Shown one piece after another: positions 50,396 through 58,904 of a stretch of 64,000 nt of DNA (its first letter is position 1; each line of letters opens with the position of its first letter). The notes under the pieces were generated by a model. The model was given only the letters and a program-made list of their open reading frames with translations, did not search any database and had not been told where the DNA came from. Source of the stretch: CAADGU01 sp964467705 (GTDB lineage Bacteria; Chloroflexota; Anaerolineae; Promineifilales; Promineifilaceae); NCBI GenBank assembly GCA_964467705.1, contig CAYXUZ010000001.1, positions 55,365-119,364 of the forward strand, given 5' to 3'. A program made the position numbers and the translations under genes.

Positions 50396-51639
50396 TATGT
50401 CCGGTAATCGGCATTGATGCTCACGTAGTCATGGCTCAGGTCGCACGTCCAGACTACGGCCGTACCCACCCCCATTCCCACCGCCAACTCTACCGCAAAT
50501 TCCGGTTGGGCAAAAATGTGGGTGGCGTCTGCTTCCTGAAAGTCGGTTGGCGTCCCCTGCGCCACCAGTTGCAGCCGCGCCGCACCAGGGGCGCTGACCC
50601 ACAGGCTGGTCTTATTTTGCACAAAGGGGATGCCCGCCCGCCCCGCCGCCGCCAAAATCCGTCCCCAATTTGGATCACTGCCCGCAAACGCCGTTTTCAC
50701 CAGCGGTGAAGTGGCAATGGTGTTGGCGATGGCGTGCGCGTCTTCGTCGTTGGCCGCGCCCGTCACGTGAATTTCCACAAACTTCGTGGCCCCCTCGCCA
50801 TCGCGCACGATCATTTTCGCCAGTTCGGCGCAGACAAAGTTCAGCCCTTCGCCAAAGAGAGTAAGGCTTTGTTCATCGGCTACGGCCGTGCCACTCGCCC
50901 CATTCGCCAGCAGCAACACCGTGTCATTGGTGCTGGTGTCGCCGTCCACACTGATGCGGTTGAAGCTCTGGTTCACGGCCGTGTCCAACAACCTATCCAA
51001 CATATCCGGCGCAACCTGCGCATCGGTGGTGATCACCGCCAGCATCGTCGCCATATTCGGATGAATCATGCCCGCTCCCTTGGCCATGCCACCAATCGTC
51101 ACTAACCCCCCGCCCGGCAATTCCACCGTCACCGCCAGATGTTTCGGCCGTGTGTCCGTCGTCATAATCGCCCGTGCCGCATCTTCTCCTCCTCCCCTCT
51201 GCGCCTCCGCGCCCCCGCGTTGAAGAATCTTTCCCGCCGTTTCCACCCCCGCCCGTATCTTGTCCATCGGCAACTGCACACCAATCACGCCGGTGGAAAG
51301 CAGCAGAACCTGATCGGGCCGAATACCCAACGCCGTTGCTGCCAGCCGCTGCGTTTCCCGCGCATTCGCCAGCCCCGGTTCACCCGTGCAGGCATTGGCA
51401 TTCTTCGCATTCGCCACCACCGCTCGAATTGCCGTCTTGTTTTGCGCCAGCGTCTCCCGATCCACGATGACCGGCGCAGCCACCACCTGATTTTGGGTGA
51501 ACACGGCCGTACACACACAATCCCGCTCGGAAAAAACGAGAGCTAAATCAAGCTGGTTTTCTTTTTTCAGACCGGCGGGCACAGCCACGGCCGTGAACCC
51601 CGCCGGAGTAGTGACAGAACCATTTTTGATGATCTTCAT
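50395..51639 (-). CDS. argJ: Glutamate N-acetyltransferase / ornithine acetyltransferase (ArgJ)
   Basis: Moves the acetyl group from N-acetylornithine to glutamate, recycling it in arginine synthesis. 414 residues. Self-cleavage site before Thr in GMIHPNMATMLAVITTDA; VAVPAGLKKENQLDLALVFSERDC, KNANACTGEPG, VNQSFNRISVDGDTSTNDTVLLLANG and AGSDPNWGRILAAAGRAG are conserved. An extra segment LQRGGAEAQRGGGEDA lies before ARAIMTTDTRPK; it translates a GC-rich repeat (51180-51235). Many bacteria with ArgJ lack need for NAGS, but one is also encoded here. ATG 51639. Confidence 0.95.
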   Translation of the reverse strand: MKIIKNGSVTTPAGFTAVAVPAGLKKENQLDLALVFSERDCVCTAVFTQNQVVAAPVIVDRETLAQNKTAIRAVVANAKNANACTGEPGLANARETQRLAATALGIRPDQVLLLSTGVIGVQLPMDKIRAGVETAGKILQRGGAEAQRGGGEDAARAIMTTDTRPKHLAVTVELPGGGLVTIGGMAKGAGMIHPNMATMLAVITTDAQVAPDMLDRLLDTAVNQSFNRISVDGDTSTNDTVLLLANGASGTAVADEQSLTLFGEGLNFVCAELAKMIVRDGEGATKFVEIHVTGAANDEDAHAIANTIATSPLVKTAFAGSDPNWGRILAAAGRAGIPFVQNKTSLWVSAPGAARLQLVAQGTPTDFQEADATHIFAQPEFAVELAVGMGVGTAVVWTCDLSHDYVSINADYRT

Positions 51640-51645
51640 GCTATT

Positions 51646-52773
51646 TCACTCTGACGGGGTATAGGGGGCGAAAAGTTCATATTGCTGTGGGTATTCGGTT
51701 TTAAGGATCGTCAGCAGATCAGAAAGCCTCCCCCTTCTTTTGACACTACTGATCAAGGCCAGGGTGTTTTTCCGGGGTAACCAATCCTGGCTCATATTGC
51801 CCCGTAAAGGCGGGAAATGCTTCTGTACAAAATCAAAGATGGCTCTATTATCAAGCAGGCTCTGCCCCGTAAGGGCACGGATGCGCGAAAGATAAAAACC
51901 GCCACTTACCACGGATTCAATCGGGGGGATGTCTGCTTTCTTTAGCCCTACTACTTCCGCCCAATCAACGGTTGGTGCTTTGTTCATGCAGGCAGCGATA
52001 AATGCTTTGCTTATTGGTTGTTCAGGCGTTAGCCTTTCCAGTTTTACGAGGGTCGAATTGACTGCTTCCTCCAGAGTCGTTCTGTCGTCAATCATCTCAA
52101 AATCAGTGCCTGCATCCAGGCACACTTCTTCCAGATCAAGCTGCGTGAAATGTTGTCCCAGCTGTTCTTGGAGTAGAGGAAAGCTGGTTCGTGGCAATTT
52201 GGAAAAAGGCACTGCTTTTGCCTCCACAAAGAGTTCATCTAGACTTTTGGCGGCAAAAGCATCGCTGGATTCTTCCCAGGTAAATTGCTGGATAGCCGCT
52301 ATGTGCGGCCGTTTTTGTTTTATAACGGACAATAACTGAAGCACTTTTTGATGCCCGACGAGATAAGAGACCACTACGGCCGATAATTGGCTTTGGGCGC
52401 AAGAATATGGCGGTTGCTGCCAATCTATTGTCTGATCTAGCTCATTTGCGATTATACCGATCTCTCGCCGCGAGAAGTGATGTTCCAGCAGTGCAGTCAG
52501 TTGCAATTCTTGGGGAAGGTCTTTGATTTCTTCTGGTCTAAGGGGCAAGAGGAGCGGGTGGGATACATAGTCTATCCATTGAACAGACGGCCGTTCCGCT
52601 TCTAACCGGGCGCGAAATAAATCCCATTGACCCGAATACAAAATGTACGAGTAGAGAGCCAGTGCCTTACCGCTATAACTTTCCCCTTCAATCTCCTCAA
52701 ACATCATGCCGAAGTCAAAGGCCAGAGCCTGCAAGTCGGCTTCATCATACTGATCCAATAGCTGTTGATACAT
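51646..52773 (-). CDS. Protein of four tandem death-like effector-associated domains
   Basis: 375 residues, no membrane helix. Four units of about 70-80 residues share the pattern of effector-associated (death-fold) domains: (1) YDEADLQALAFDFGMMFEEI...RARLEAERPSV, (2) FSRREIGIIANELDQTIDW...LLSVIKQKRPHI, (3) FTQLDLEEVCLDAGTDFEMI...ACMNKAPTVDW, (4) NRAIFDFVQKHFPPLRG...LLTILKTEYPQQ. Such domains in Chloroflexota and cyanobacteria are normally fused to effectors (caspase-like, TIR, STAND). Here there is no effector, so it may be an adaptor. It lies between argJ and argG, near a restriction system. ATG 52773; 160 bp of non-coding sequence with a hairpin lie upstream. Confidence 0.7.
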   Translation of the reverse strand: MYQQLLDQYDEADLQALAFDFGMMFEEIEGESYSGKALALYSYILYSGQWDLFRARLEAERPSVQWIDYVSHPLLLPLRPEEIKDLPQELQLTALLEHHFSRREIGIIANELDQTIDWQQPPYSCAQSQLSAVVVSYLVGHQKVLQLLSVIKQKRPHIAAIQQFTWEESSDAFAAKSLDELFVEAKAVPFSKLPRTSFPLLQEQLGQHFTQLDLEEVCLDAGTDFEMIDDRTTLEEAVNSTLVKLERLTPEQPISKAFIAACMNKAPTVDWAEVVGLKKADIPPIESVVSGGFYLSRIRALTGQSLLDNRAIFDFVQKHFPPLRGNMSQDWLPRKNTLALISSVKRRGRLSDLLTILKTEYPQQYELFAPYTPSE

Positions 52774-52892
52774 GGGATGTCTTCCTTATCTGTGCATGAC
52801 AGTGACTAAAGAAATTTACCACAGTTTTGATGGATACAACGGATAGACACAGATTTTTCTCGTATGGAAACAACAATTAGCTCGTTCTGATT

Positions 52893-52925
52893 AGACATCC
52901 GATTTCTTCAAGAAATCGGATGTCT
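52893..52925. repeat. AGACATCCGATTT hairpin, copy 1
   Basis: Arms AGACATCCGATTTCTT and AAGAAATCGGATGTCT. It lies just after the argG stop on the minus strand. Copies at 58844 and 60405, all within the arginine region. Confidence 0.9.
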
Positions 52926-52934
52926 GGTATCCAC

Positions 52935-54212
52935 TCAATCCCGCTTAAACTTCGAATAGTCCGGGGCCGCGTAGCGCGTTTTGCCGCCGTCGCTCACCTC
53001 CATCATCGCCCGCACCTTCATTTGCAGGCCAAACAGGGTGATGAAACCCACCGCGTCCGACTGATCATACACATCTTCCTGGCCGAAGGTGGCAAAATCT
53101 TCGCGGTAGAGGCTGTGTGGGCTGTGCCGCCCAGAGACAATCACATTCCCCTTGTACAGCTTTAGCTTTACCCAACCGGTCACCGTCTCCTGGGTTTTGT
53201 CCACAAATGCCTGCATCGCCTCGCGCAAGAAGGTGTACCATTTGCCATCATACACCAGTTCGGCGTAGCGTACTGCCTGCTGCTCTTTGTAGTGCATCGT
53301 GTCCCGATCCAGGCAGAGCGTTTCCAGTTCGTGATGGGCGGCGTAGAGAATGGTGCCGCCGGGTGTTTCATACACGCCGTGCGATTTCATGCCCACCAGC
53401 CGATTTTCCACCAGGTCAATCCGGCCAATGCCATGTTTGGCCCCCAGTTCATTCAGCTTTTCCACAATGGCGGCGGGCGGTAGTTGCACATCGTTGACCG
53501 CCACCGGCGCCCCCTTCTCAAAATCAATCTTCACCACCTCGGCCGCATCCGGCGCAGTTTCCGGGGAAACGGAAAGCTGATACATTACCTCTTCTGGCTC
53601 CTGCGCCGGGTCTTCCAAAATGCCGCCCTCGTGTGACAAATGCCACAGGTTGGCGTCGCGGCTGTAGATGGACTTCTCGGTCTGAGTGACGGGCACGTTG
53701 TGTTTGCGGGCATAGGCCAGCGCATCCTCCCGCGAGCGGATGTCCCATTCGCGCCAGGGAGCAATCACTTGCAGCGTGGGATTGAGCGCCTTGTAGGTCA
53801 ATTCAAAACGCACCTGATCATTGCCCTTGCCGGTGGCCCCATGCGCCACCGCATCGGCCCCTTCGGCTTCGGCAATCGCCACCTGCCATTTGGCGATGAG
53901 AGGCCGGGCCACCGACGTGCCGAGCAGGTAACGCCGTTCATAAATGGCCCCCGCCTGCATCATCGGAAACAGGAAATCTTTGGCAAATTCATGGCGCAAA
54001 TCTTCCACATACACCTTGCTCGCGCCGCTGGCGAGTGCCTTTTCCGTCAGCCCGGTTAATTCGGCGTCGCCCTGGCCCAGGTTGGCGCAAAAACAGATGA
54101 CTTCGCAGCCATAATTTTCGCGCAGCCAGGGCACAATGACACTGGTGTCCAGCCCACCGGAGTAGGCCAGGACGACTTTGGAAACTTGGGGTCTTTCTTT
54201 TTTCTTAGGCAT
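52935..54212 (-). CDS. argG: Argininosuccinate synthase
   Basis: Joins citrulline and aspartate with ATP to argininosuccinate. 425 residues from ATG 54212. The pyrophosphatase-type P-loop LAYSGGLDTSVIVPWL, HGATGKGNDQVRFELTY, DANLWHLSHEGGILEDP and NGTxx-like GRIDLVENRLVGMKSHGVYETPG are all there. AAAGGAG stands 8 nt before the ATG. The frame continues upstream without a stop into the NAGS gene, so a fused product is also possible. No ACGGCCGT in this gene. Confidence 0.96.
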   Translation of the reverse strand: MPKKKERPQVSKVVLAYSGGLDTSVIVPWLRENYGCEVICFCANLGQGDAELTGLTEKALASGASKVYVEDLRHEFAKDFLFPMMQAGAIYERRYLLGTSVARPLIAKWQVAIAEAEGADAVAHGATGKGNDQVRFELTYKALNPTLQVIAPWREWDIRSREDALAYARKHNVPVTQTEKSIYSRDANLWHLSHEGGILEDPAQEPEEVMYQLSVSPETAPDAAEVVKIDFEKGAPVAVNDVQLPPAAIVEKLNELGAKHGIGRIDLVENRLVGMKSHGVYETPGGTILYAAHHELETLCLDRDTMHYKEQQAVRYAELVYDGKWYTFLREAMQAFVDKTQETVTGWVKLKLYKGNVIVSGRHSPHSLYREDFATFGQEDVYDQSDAVGFITLFGLQMKVRAMMEVSDGGKTRYAAPDYSKFKRD

Positions 54213-54728
54213 GAGAATTTCTCCTTTTCTGGGTAATTGAAAATTGTCAATTGGCAATTGAAAATTGTTTACGGGGTTAAGTTGGAGCACAACGGCCGTC
54301 TCATCACACGCATGTCTTACCGGGCATTGCACACAGTCGCGGTACACCTTTTCCGGGAAACGCTCCATACTGGTGACGGCAAAACCGACGCTCTGGAAAA
54401 ATTTGACGGCGCGGGTAAGGGCAAAGAGGGTGGGCACACCGCGCTGCCGCGCCTGCACAATCAACTCTTTGACGATGGTGCTGCCCCAGCCCTGCCCCTT
54501 CACCTCATCATGCACCGCCAGCGAACGCACTTCGGCCAGCGCTTCGGTGTAAAAGAGCAGGGAGACACAGGCGATCACACGGCCGTCCAACACCCCCACC
54601 AGCCAGTCAGCCAATGTTTCCTGAACAGATTGTGCCGAACGCGGCAGCACATCGCCGCGGCGGGCATGTTCATTCAACAGTTCCAAAATGCCGGGGATGT
54701 CAGTGAGGCGGGCGGGTCTGATGTTCAT
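54213..54728 (-). CDS. N-acetylglutamate synthase-like GNAT, in frame with argG (no stop between)
   Basis: About 155 residues before a repeat-derived joint: IRPARLTDIPGILELLNEHARRGDVLPRS, AEVRSLAVHDEVKGQGWGSTIVKELI, ALTRAVKFFQSVGFAV and PEKVYRDCVQCPVRHACDETAVVL. These are the marks of the short ArgA type that is fused to ArgH in some marine bacteria and stands alone in actinobacteria. It would make N-acetylglutamate, the entry to arginine synthesis. There is no stop codon before the argG ATG; the joint VNNFQLPIDNFQLPRKGEIL translates the AATTGAAAATTG repeat and the argG ribosome site. Either a fusion protein, or the frame opened by repeat insertion. Confidence 0.85.
54235..54268. repeat. AATTGAAAATTG-word repeat at the NAGS-argG joint
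   Basis: AATTGAAAATTGTCAATTGG and CAATTGAAAATTG units, in frame within the joined reading frame. The CAATTACTCAATTACT words at 30467-30487 are similar. Confidence 0.8.
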
Positions 54729-54732
54729 GTGG

Positions 54733-54788
54733 CGTCATCCGTTGTCCGTAATCCATCATCCGTAATCCCATGGTTTACGGATGACGGC
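54733..54788. repeat. GTAATCCG-word inverted repeat, copy 5
   Basis: GTCATCCGTTGTCCGTAATCC ... GGTTTACGGATGACGGC between the NAGS start and the next GNAT gene. Confidence 0.8.
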
Positions 54789-55208
54789 TCAATCATCGGC
54801 TATCAACCGTTTGCCAAAGCTGACGACATGGTCGTTGCCATAACCGAGGGCTTCATAGAACTGGATCACGGCCGTATTGCTTTCGCGCACCTGTAAATTG
54901 AGTTTGGGGCAGCCCAGCGCCAGCAATTCTTGTTCCAGAGCGTGCATGAGGGTACGGCCGTAGCCATGCCGCCGGCAGTCGGGATGCACGGCCAGGTAAT
55001 TAACCCAGCCGCGATGCCCTTCATAACCGCCCATCGCCGCCGCCACCACCCGGCCATCCACTTCTCCCACCAGGAACAGTTCCCGGCCCACTTCCAGTTT
55101 GCGCTGGATGTCTTTGTGAGGATCATTCCACGGCCATACCAGGTCACAAGCCTGCCAGAGGGCAATTACAGTTTCGGTATCACGTTCGGTAAAAGGTCGT
55201 ACGTTCAT
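54789..55208 (-). CDS. GNAT acetyltransferase, YpeA-like
   Basis: 139 residues, single GNAT domain: MNVRPFTERDTETVIALWQACDLVWPWNDPHKDIQRKL, then GYEGHRGWVNYLAVHPDCRRHGYGRTLMHALEQELL (acetyl-CoA loop RRHGYG) and VIQFYEALGYG. The WPWNDP block is typical of YpeA. The acceptor is not known. It is one of four GNAT genes in the arginine region. ATG 55208. Confidence 0.88.
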   Translation of the reverse strand: MNVRPFTERDTETVIALWQACDLVWPWNDPHKDIQRKLEVGRELFLVGEVDGRVVAAAMGGYEGHRGWVNYLAVHPDCRRHGYGRTLMHALEQELLALGCPKLNLQVRESNTAVIQFYEALGYGNDHVVSFGKRLIADD

Positions 55209-55212
55209 ACTT

Positions 55213-55285
55213 CGTCATCCGTAATTCGTAAGCCGTGAGCCGTAATCCGTAATCCGACGGTTCACGGATTACGGATTACGCTTCA
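55213..55285. repeat. GTAATCCG-word inverted repeat, copy 6
   Basis: CGTCATCCGTAATTCGTAAGCC ... TTCACGGATTACGGATTACG, between argD and the YpeA-like gene. Confidence 0.8.
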
Positions 55286-55290
55286 CGCTT

Positions 55291-56520
55291 TTACTCCAGG
55301 CATTGCGCCAGAATATCTACGGCCGTGTCAATTTCCCCCTTGTCCACCACCAGCGCCGGGGCGAAGCGCAGCACATTTTCACCCGCACCAATGAGGATGA
55401 GACCACGCTCACGGGCAGCGGCAATGATGGGGGCAGCGGGCACGTTGAGTTCCACACCCACCAGCAAGCCCAGACCACGCACGGCCGTGACCTTGTCCGA
55501 TTCCAGCATTTGTAGCCGGTGCTGCAAATAGGAGCCATGAAACCGCACCTTCTCCAAAAATTCCGGTTGATTCACGCGATCAAAGACCACATTGGCGGCG
55601 GCGCACACCAGCAGCCCGGCGGCAAAGGTGCTGCCATGATCACCCGGTTTCAGCGCGTCTGCCACTTGTTGCGTCATCAGCGTCGCCCCCATGGGCAGGC
55701 CGCCCGCCAGCGGCTTCGCCAGCGTCATGATGTCCGGCTTGACGCTGTAATTCTGGTATGCCCACAACTTGCCGGTGCGCCCCAGGCCACACTGCACTTC
55801 GTCAAAAATCAGCAGCGCGCCCACCTGGTCGCACAACTGCCGCAGCCCCTTCAAAAAGTCCGGCGTCGCCGGATTGACGCCTCCTTCTCCCTGCACCGGC
55901 TCCACAATGACGGCGCACGTTTGCTCGTCAATCACTGCCCGCGCCGAATCTAGATCATTAAAGGTGGCAAATTCGACAGCGGGCATCAGCGGGGCAAACG
56001 GCCGTCGGTACTGCTCTTTGTATGTGACCGACAGTGCGCCAACGGTACGGCCGTGAAAGCCGCCGCTGAAGGCCACAATCTTGACCGGGTGAAGGGGTGA
56101 CAAGGTGACCGGGTGATCCTCTGCGCCTCTGCCCGACCTTTGGTCGCCCCTCTGCGTTAAAGAAAATTTGCGGGCAAACTTAATGGCCGCTTCATTGGCT
56201 TCTGCTCCGGAGTTGCAGAAGTACACCTTGTCGGCGAAGGAGCTTTCTACCAGCTTTTGCGCCAGCCGTACTTGTGGTTCGCTGTGATACAGATTGCTGA
56301 TGTGGGTGAGTTGGTGCGCCTGCGTGGCTACGGCCGTGGCCCACTCCTCATCACTGTGCCCCAACGCCGTCACCGCAATCCCGGACGTAAAGTCCAGATA
56401 TTCCTTGCCCTCGGCGTCAACCAGTTTCAATCCTTTGCCCTGCGTAAACACTACCGGCGCACGGCCGTAAGTCTGCAAAATGTATTGTGATTCTGCTTGA
56501 ATAATCTCTTGAGTTTCCAT
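55291..56520 (-). CDS. argD: Acetylornithine aminotransferase
   Basis: PLP enzyme of the fourth arginine step. 409 residues from ATG 56520. GKGLKLVDAEGKEYLDFTSGIAVTALGH, NSGAEANEAAIKFARK, VEPVQGEGGVNP, LLIFDEVQCGLGRTGKLWA and the PLP Lys in TLAKPLAGGLPMGA are present. About 20 extra residues (LTQRGDQRSGRGAEDHPVTLSPLHP) stand between FARKFS and VKIVAFSGGFHGRT; they translate the GGTGACAAGGTGA and TCTGCGCCTCTGC words (56085-56165). The frame is open to 56571 but a ribosome site (CAGGGAAAG) suits 56520. Confidence 0.95.
   Translation of the reverse strand: METQEIIQAESQYILQTYGRAPVVFTQGKGLKLVDAEGKEYLDFTSGIAVTALGHSDEEWATAVATQAHQLTHISNLYHSEPQVRLAQKLVESSFADKVYFCNSGAEANEAAIKFARKFSLTQRGDQRSGRGAEDHPVTLSPLHPVKIVAFSGGFHGRTVGALSVTYKEQYRRPFAPLMPAVEFATFNDLDSARAVIDEQTCAVIVEPVQGEGGVNPATPDFLKGLRQLCDQVGALLIFDEVQCGLGRTGKLWAYQNYSVKPDIMTLAKPLAGGLPMGATLMTQQVADALKPGDHGSTFAAGLLVCAAANVVFDRVNQPEFLEKVRFHGSYLQHRLQMLESDKVTAVRGLGLLVGVELNVPAAPIIAAARERGLILIGAGENVLRFAPALVVDKGEIDTAVDILAQCLE
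56085..56165. repeat. Intergenic-type repeat words inside argD
   Basis: GGGTGAAGGGGTGACAAGGTG followed by CTCTGCGCCTCTGC and CCCCTCTGCG, in frame and encoding an insert without family equivalent. Confidence 0.8.
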
Positions 56521-56536
56521 ACTTTCCCTGCTTGTA

Positions 56537-56558
56537 GGGCAATTTTGCAAAATTGCCC
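56537..56558. repeat. GGGCAATTTT/AAAATTGCCC hairpin
   Basis: Perfect 10-bp arms with a GC centre, in the gap between argD and the next GNAT gene. Word family of 33690. Confidence 0.85.
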
Positions 56559-56564
56559 CACGCC

Positions 56565-56999
56565 TTAACAACTACTCCCATCATCTACTTCAATAAACCT
56601 GGACATGATGCGCACATCCTCCCGGTAATCCCACCCGCTCGTTTGCCAAAAAGCGATGCCGCTCGCGTTCTGCGGGAAAATGAAGAGGTGGCATTTGCTG
56701 ATGCCGATTGCTTTTAAGGAAGCCAGGGCGCGGTCTACCAACTGTGTCGCCATGCCCTGCCGCCGGTAATCCGGGTGGACGGCGACGTGATGGATGTATC
56801 CGCGACGGCCGTCGTGCCCGCACAAAATCGTCCCCACCAGCCGCCCCTCCACCAGGGCCACAAAACTCATACCCGGATTTCGCTCCAGGTAAAAGCGAAT
56901 CGCCGCCGGTTCATCCGCGCTGCTCACGCCCACGCCCGGCGTCTCCCGCCATAGCAAAAAAGCTGCCTCATAATGCTCCATCGTAAATTCAACAATCAT
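56565..56999 (-). CDS. GNAT acetyltransferase
   Basis: 144 residues. MIVEFTMEHYEAAFLLWRETPGVGVSSADEP, GRLVGTILCGHDGRRGYIHHVAVHPDYRRQGMATQLVDRAL (acetyl-CoA loop RRQGMA) and CHLFIFPQNASGIAFWQTSGW. It is the ~140-residue single-GNAT type of unknown acceptor. ATG 56999 with GAGAGGGAA upstream; the longer reading to 57041 is not supported. Same strand as argD, 45 bp before it. Confidence 0.88.
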   Translation of the reverse strand: MIVEFTMEHYEAAFLLWRETPGVGVSSADEPAAIRFYLERNPGMSFVALVEGRLVGTILCGHDGRRGYIHHVAVHPDYRRQGMATQLVDRALASLKAIGISKCHLFIFPQNASGIAFWQTSGWDYREDVRIMSRFIEVDDGSSC

Positions 57000-57046
57000 A
57001 TTTATTCCCTCTCTCTGCCTTCCACCGGCCCCATTGCTCAATACCC

Positions 57047-58060
57047 CTACTCTTCGGCGCTGAGTTGAACCTGCACCACTTCCACAAGTTCTGTGGCAAT
57101 TCGCCCATGCACCAAAGTGGATGGATGTCCATCAAAAGTGCTGGCGGCAAAACCTTCCACACTGAATTCATCTCGCAAATAGGTCAGATCAAGCAGCTTT
57201 AAGCCGTCTGCCTGCATTTGCTCCTTCACCAGTTCACTGAAAGCGTCATTATCTTGCAGCACAGGTAGCCAGACGATCAGGTAGGGAATCTCGTTGGTCA
57301 CGGCCGTGTCCCGAAAATTCAGGACATATTCATACGAAGCAGGCAAACCTGGCGCTGCCGAAGTTACAGGTGGCGAAGCGTGCAAAAGGCGAATATCACG
57401 CAGCACATACAGCAGCCGGATATGGAGCAGCAGTTTGCGCAGCCGCCACTTTTCCTTCACCAACCCATTGGCCGGATCATAAACGTAACCGATGGGGTCA
57501 ACAGCGCCTGTGCGTGACAAGCCAAAATCCTGCGTCGCCATCGCCATGATCACCAGATCGGGCGTTAATGCCAACATCCGGCTTTCCAAAGTAGCCGCCA
57601 TATCTCTGACCGAATAACCAGAGACGCCAAAATTAAAAACCGTTACCGGCACTCCGATCTGTTCCGCCAGTAATGTTTCCAGAACGGCTGGATAGGTCTC
57701 CTGCACATCGGCGACGCCCTCACCAAAAGTGATGGAATCGCCAACGATGGCAATACGAATTTCGCCCGGCTGTTTGGGAGCATAGATTTTGCCGGGAATA
57801 TCAGTGCGCAACCCCAGGCTGTCGGTGTGGATGTGGATTTCGCCCCGCGCCCGCACCGATTCCAGGTTGGGTTTGTGGACATAGGCAATCTCGTCAGAAG
57901 CCGGAAAAGAGGTGTAAATGGGATCATAAATGTAGCGTTCCGCATAACCCCACCAGCGCACCAACCCTTCCAGCGCTAGCAGACAAATAAGACCTATGCC
58001 CAGAGTGGCTAAAAGCCATTGGCCGATACGACGTAAACCGGGTAGGAATCTATGTTTCAT
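57047..58060 (-). CDS. SGNH/GDSL-family hydrolase with N-terminal membrane anchor
   Basis: 337 residues: one N-terminal helix (GQWLLATLGIGLICLLALEGLVRWW), then an SGNH domain with block I IVGDSITFGEG (Ser), Gly in NFGVSGYSVRD, and block V FDGHPSTLVHG (Asp, His). The Asn of block III is not clear (MAMATQDFG). It should be an extracytoplasmic esterase or O-acyl hydrolase. ATG 58060 with AGGAAG close upstream, 13 bp after argB, so in the operon. Its link with arginine is not evident. Confidence 0.88.
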   Translation of the reverse strand: MKHRFLPGLRRIGQWLLATLGIGLICLLALEGLVRWWGYAERYIYDPIYTSFPASDEIAYVHKPNLESVRARGEIHIHTDSLGLRTDIPGKIYAPKQPGEIRIAIVGDSITFGEGVADVQETYPAVLETLLAEQIGVPVTVFNFGVSGYSVRDMAATLESRMLALTPDLVIMAMATQDFGLSRTGAVDPIGYVYDPANGLVKEKWRLRKLLLHIRLLYVLRDIRLLHASPPVTSAAPGLPASYEYVLNFRDTAVTNEIPYLIVWLPVLQDNDAFSELVKEQMQADGLKLLDLTYLRDEFSVEGFAASTFDGHPSTLVHGRIATELVEVVQVQLSAEE

Positions 58061-58073
58061 CTTCCTGAAAGAT

Positions 58074-58823
58074 TCAACTGAATTGGGTGCCGCCACCAGT
58101 TGCCAACCCTGCCAGGTTGACAATCCGCGCCTGGGGGATACCCTGGCTCACGGCCGTACACGCCGCCCGCACTTTGGGAATCATGCCATCGGTAATCACG
58201 CCGTTGGCAACCAACTGCTCTGTCTGAGCAATGGTCAGGTGGGGCAAAATCGCCCCGTTTTGTAAAACACCGGGCACATTGGAAACAAAGTTCAGCATGG
58301 TTGCCCCCAATGCCTTTGCCACTGCCGCCGCTGCTTCGTCGGCGTTCACATTATACGGCCGTCCGTCTACGCCCAGTGAAATGGGAGAGATGACGGCCGT
58401 AAACCCACCACCTGCCAACTGCTGAATCAGACCGACATTCACGGTCACAATTTCACCCACGAATCCCAGGTCTGCGGTCGGATGCAACTTCTTCCGGCAG
58501 TGTAGCAGGCCACCATCCACACCAGAAAGGCCAACGGCCGTCACCCCCGCCGCCAGCATTGCCCGCACAATCACCTTATTGCTCAGGCCAGACAACACCA
58601 GCTCCGCCACCATGAGCGATTCTGCATCTGTCACCCGCAGACCGTCCACCTTTTGCGGCACAATGCCCAACCGCCCCTGCAAATCGGCAATCGCCTTGCC
58701 GCCGCCATGCACGAGTACGGCCGTTTCGCCCGCCTGCTCCTGAATCTGCCGCACAGCCTGGGCCAACCCCACTAAAAATGCCGGATCATCTAATTCATTC
58801 CCGCCAACTTTTATGACTTGCAT
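58074..58823 (-). CDS. argB: Acetylglutamate kinase
   Basis: Phosphorylates N-acetylglutamate, the second arginine step. 249 residues, short form. VIKVGGNELDD, LVHGGGKAI, GLRVTDAESLMVAELVLSG, GLSGVDGGLL, SPISLGVDGRPYNVNADEAAAAVAKALGA and TDGMIPKVRAA match the family. No N-terminal helix of arginine-inhibited hexameric enzymes, so feedback by arginine may be weak. ATG 58823 with GAGAAAGG upstream. LysZ (LysW-linked) is a possible alternative, but no LysW is in the region. Confidence 0.94.
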   Translation of the reverse strand: MQVIKVGGNELDDPAFLVGLAQAVRQIQEQAGETAVLVHGGGKAIADLQGRLGIVPQKVDGLRVTDAESLMVAELVLSGLSNKVIVRAMLAAGVTAVGLSGVDGGLLHCRKKLHPTADLGFVGEIVTVNVGLIQQLAGGGFTAVISPISLGVDGRPYNVNADEAAAAVAKALGATMLNFVSNVPGVLQNGAILPHLTIAQTEQLVANGVITDGMIPKVRAACTAVSQGIPQARIVNLAGLATGGGTQFS

Positions 58824-58843
58824 ACCTTTCTCACGTTCGGGCC

Positions 58844-58876
58844 AGACATCCGATTTTTTCAAAAAATCGGATGTCT
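58844..58876. repeat. AGACATCCGATTT hairpin, copy 2
   Basis: Arms AGACATCCGATTTTTT and AAAAAATCGGATGTCT between the GNAT gene and argB. Confidence 0.9.
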
Positions 58877-58904
58877 CGTGCTGACCAATCTGCGTAATCT
58901 TTGA

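Noticed and set aside
58074..58823. LysZ (LysW-linked kinase) instead of ArgB
   Set aside because: No LysW-like acidic carrier or lys genes are nearby, and ArgJ and ArgC of the classic route are present.
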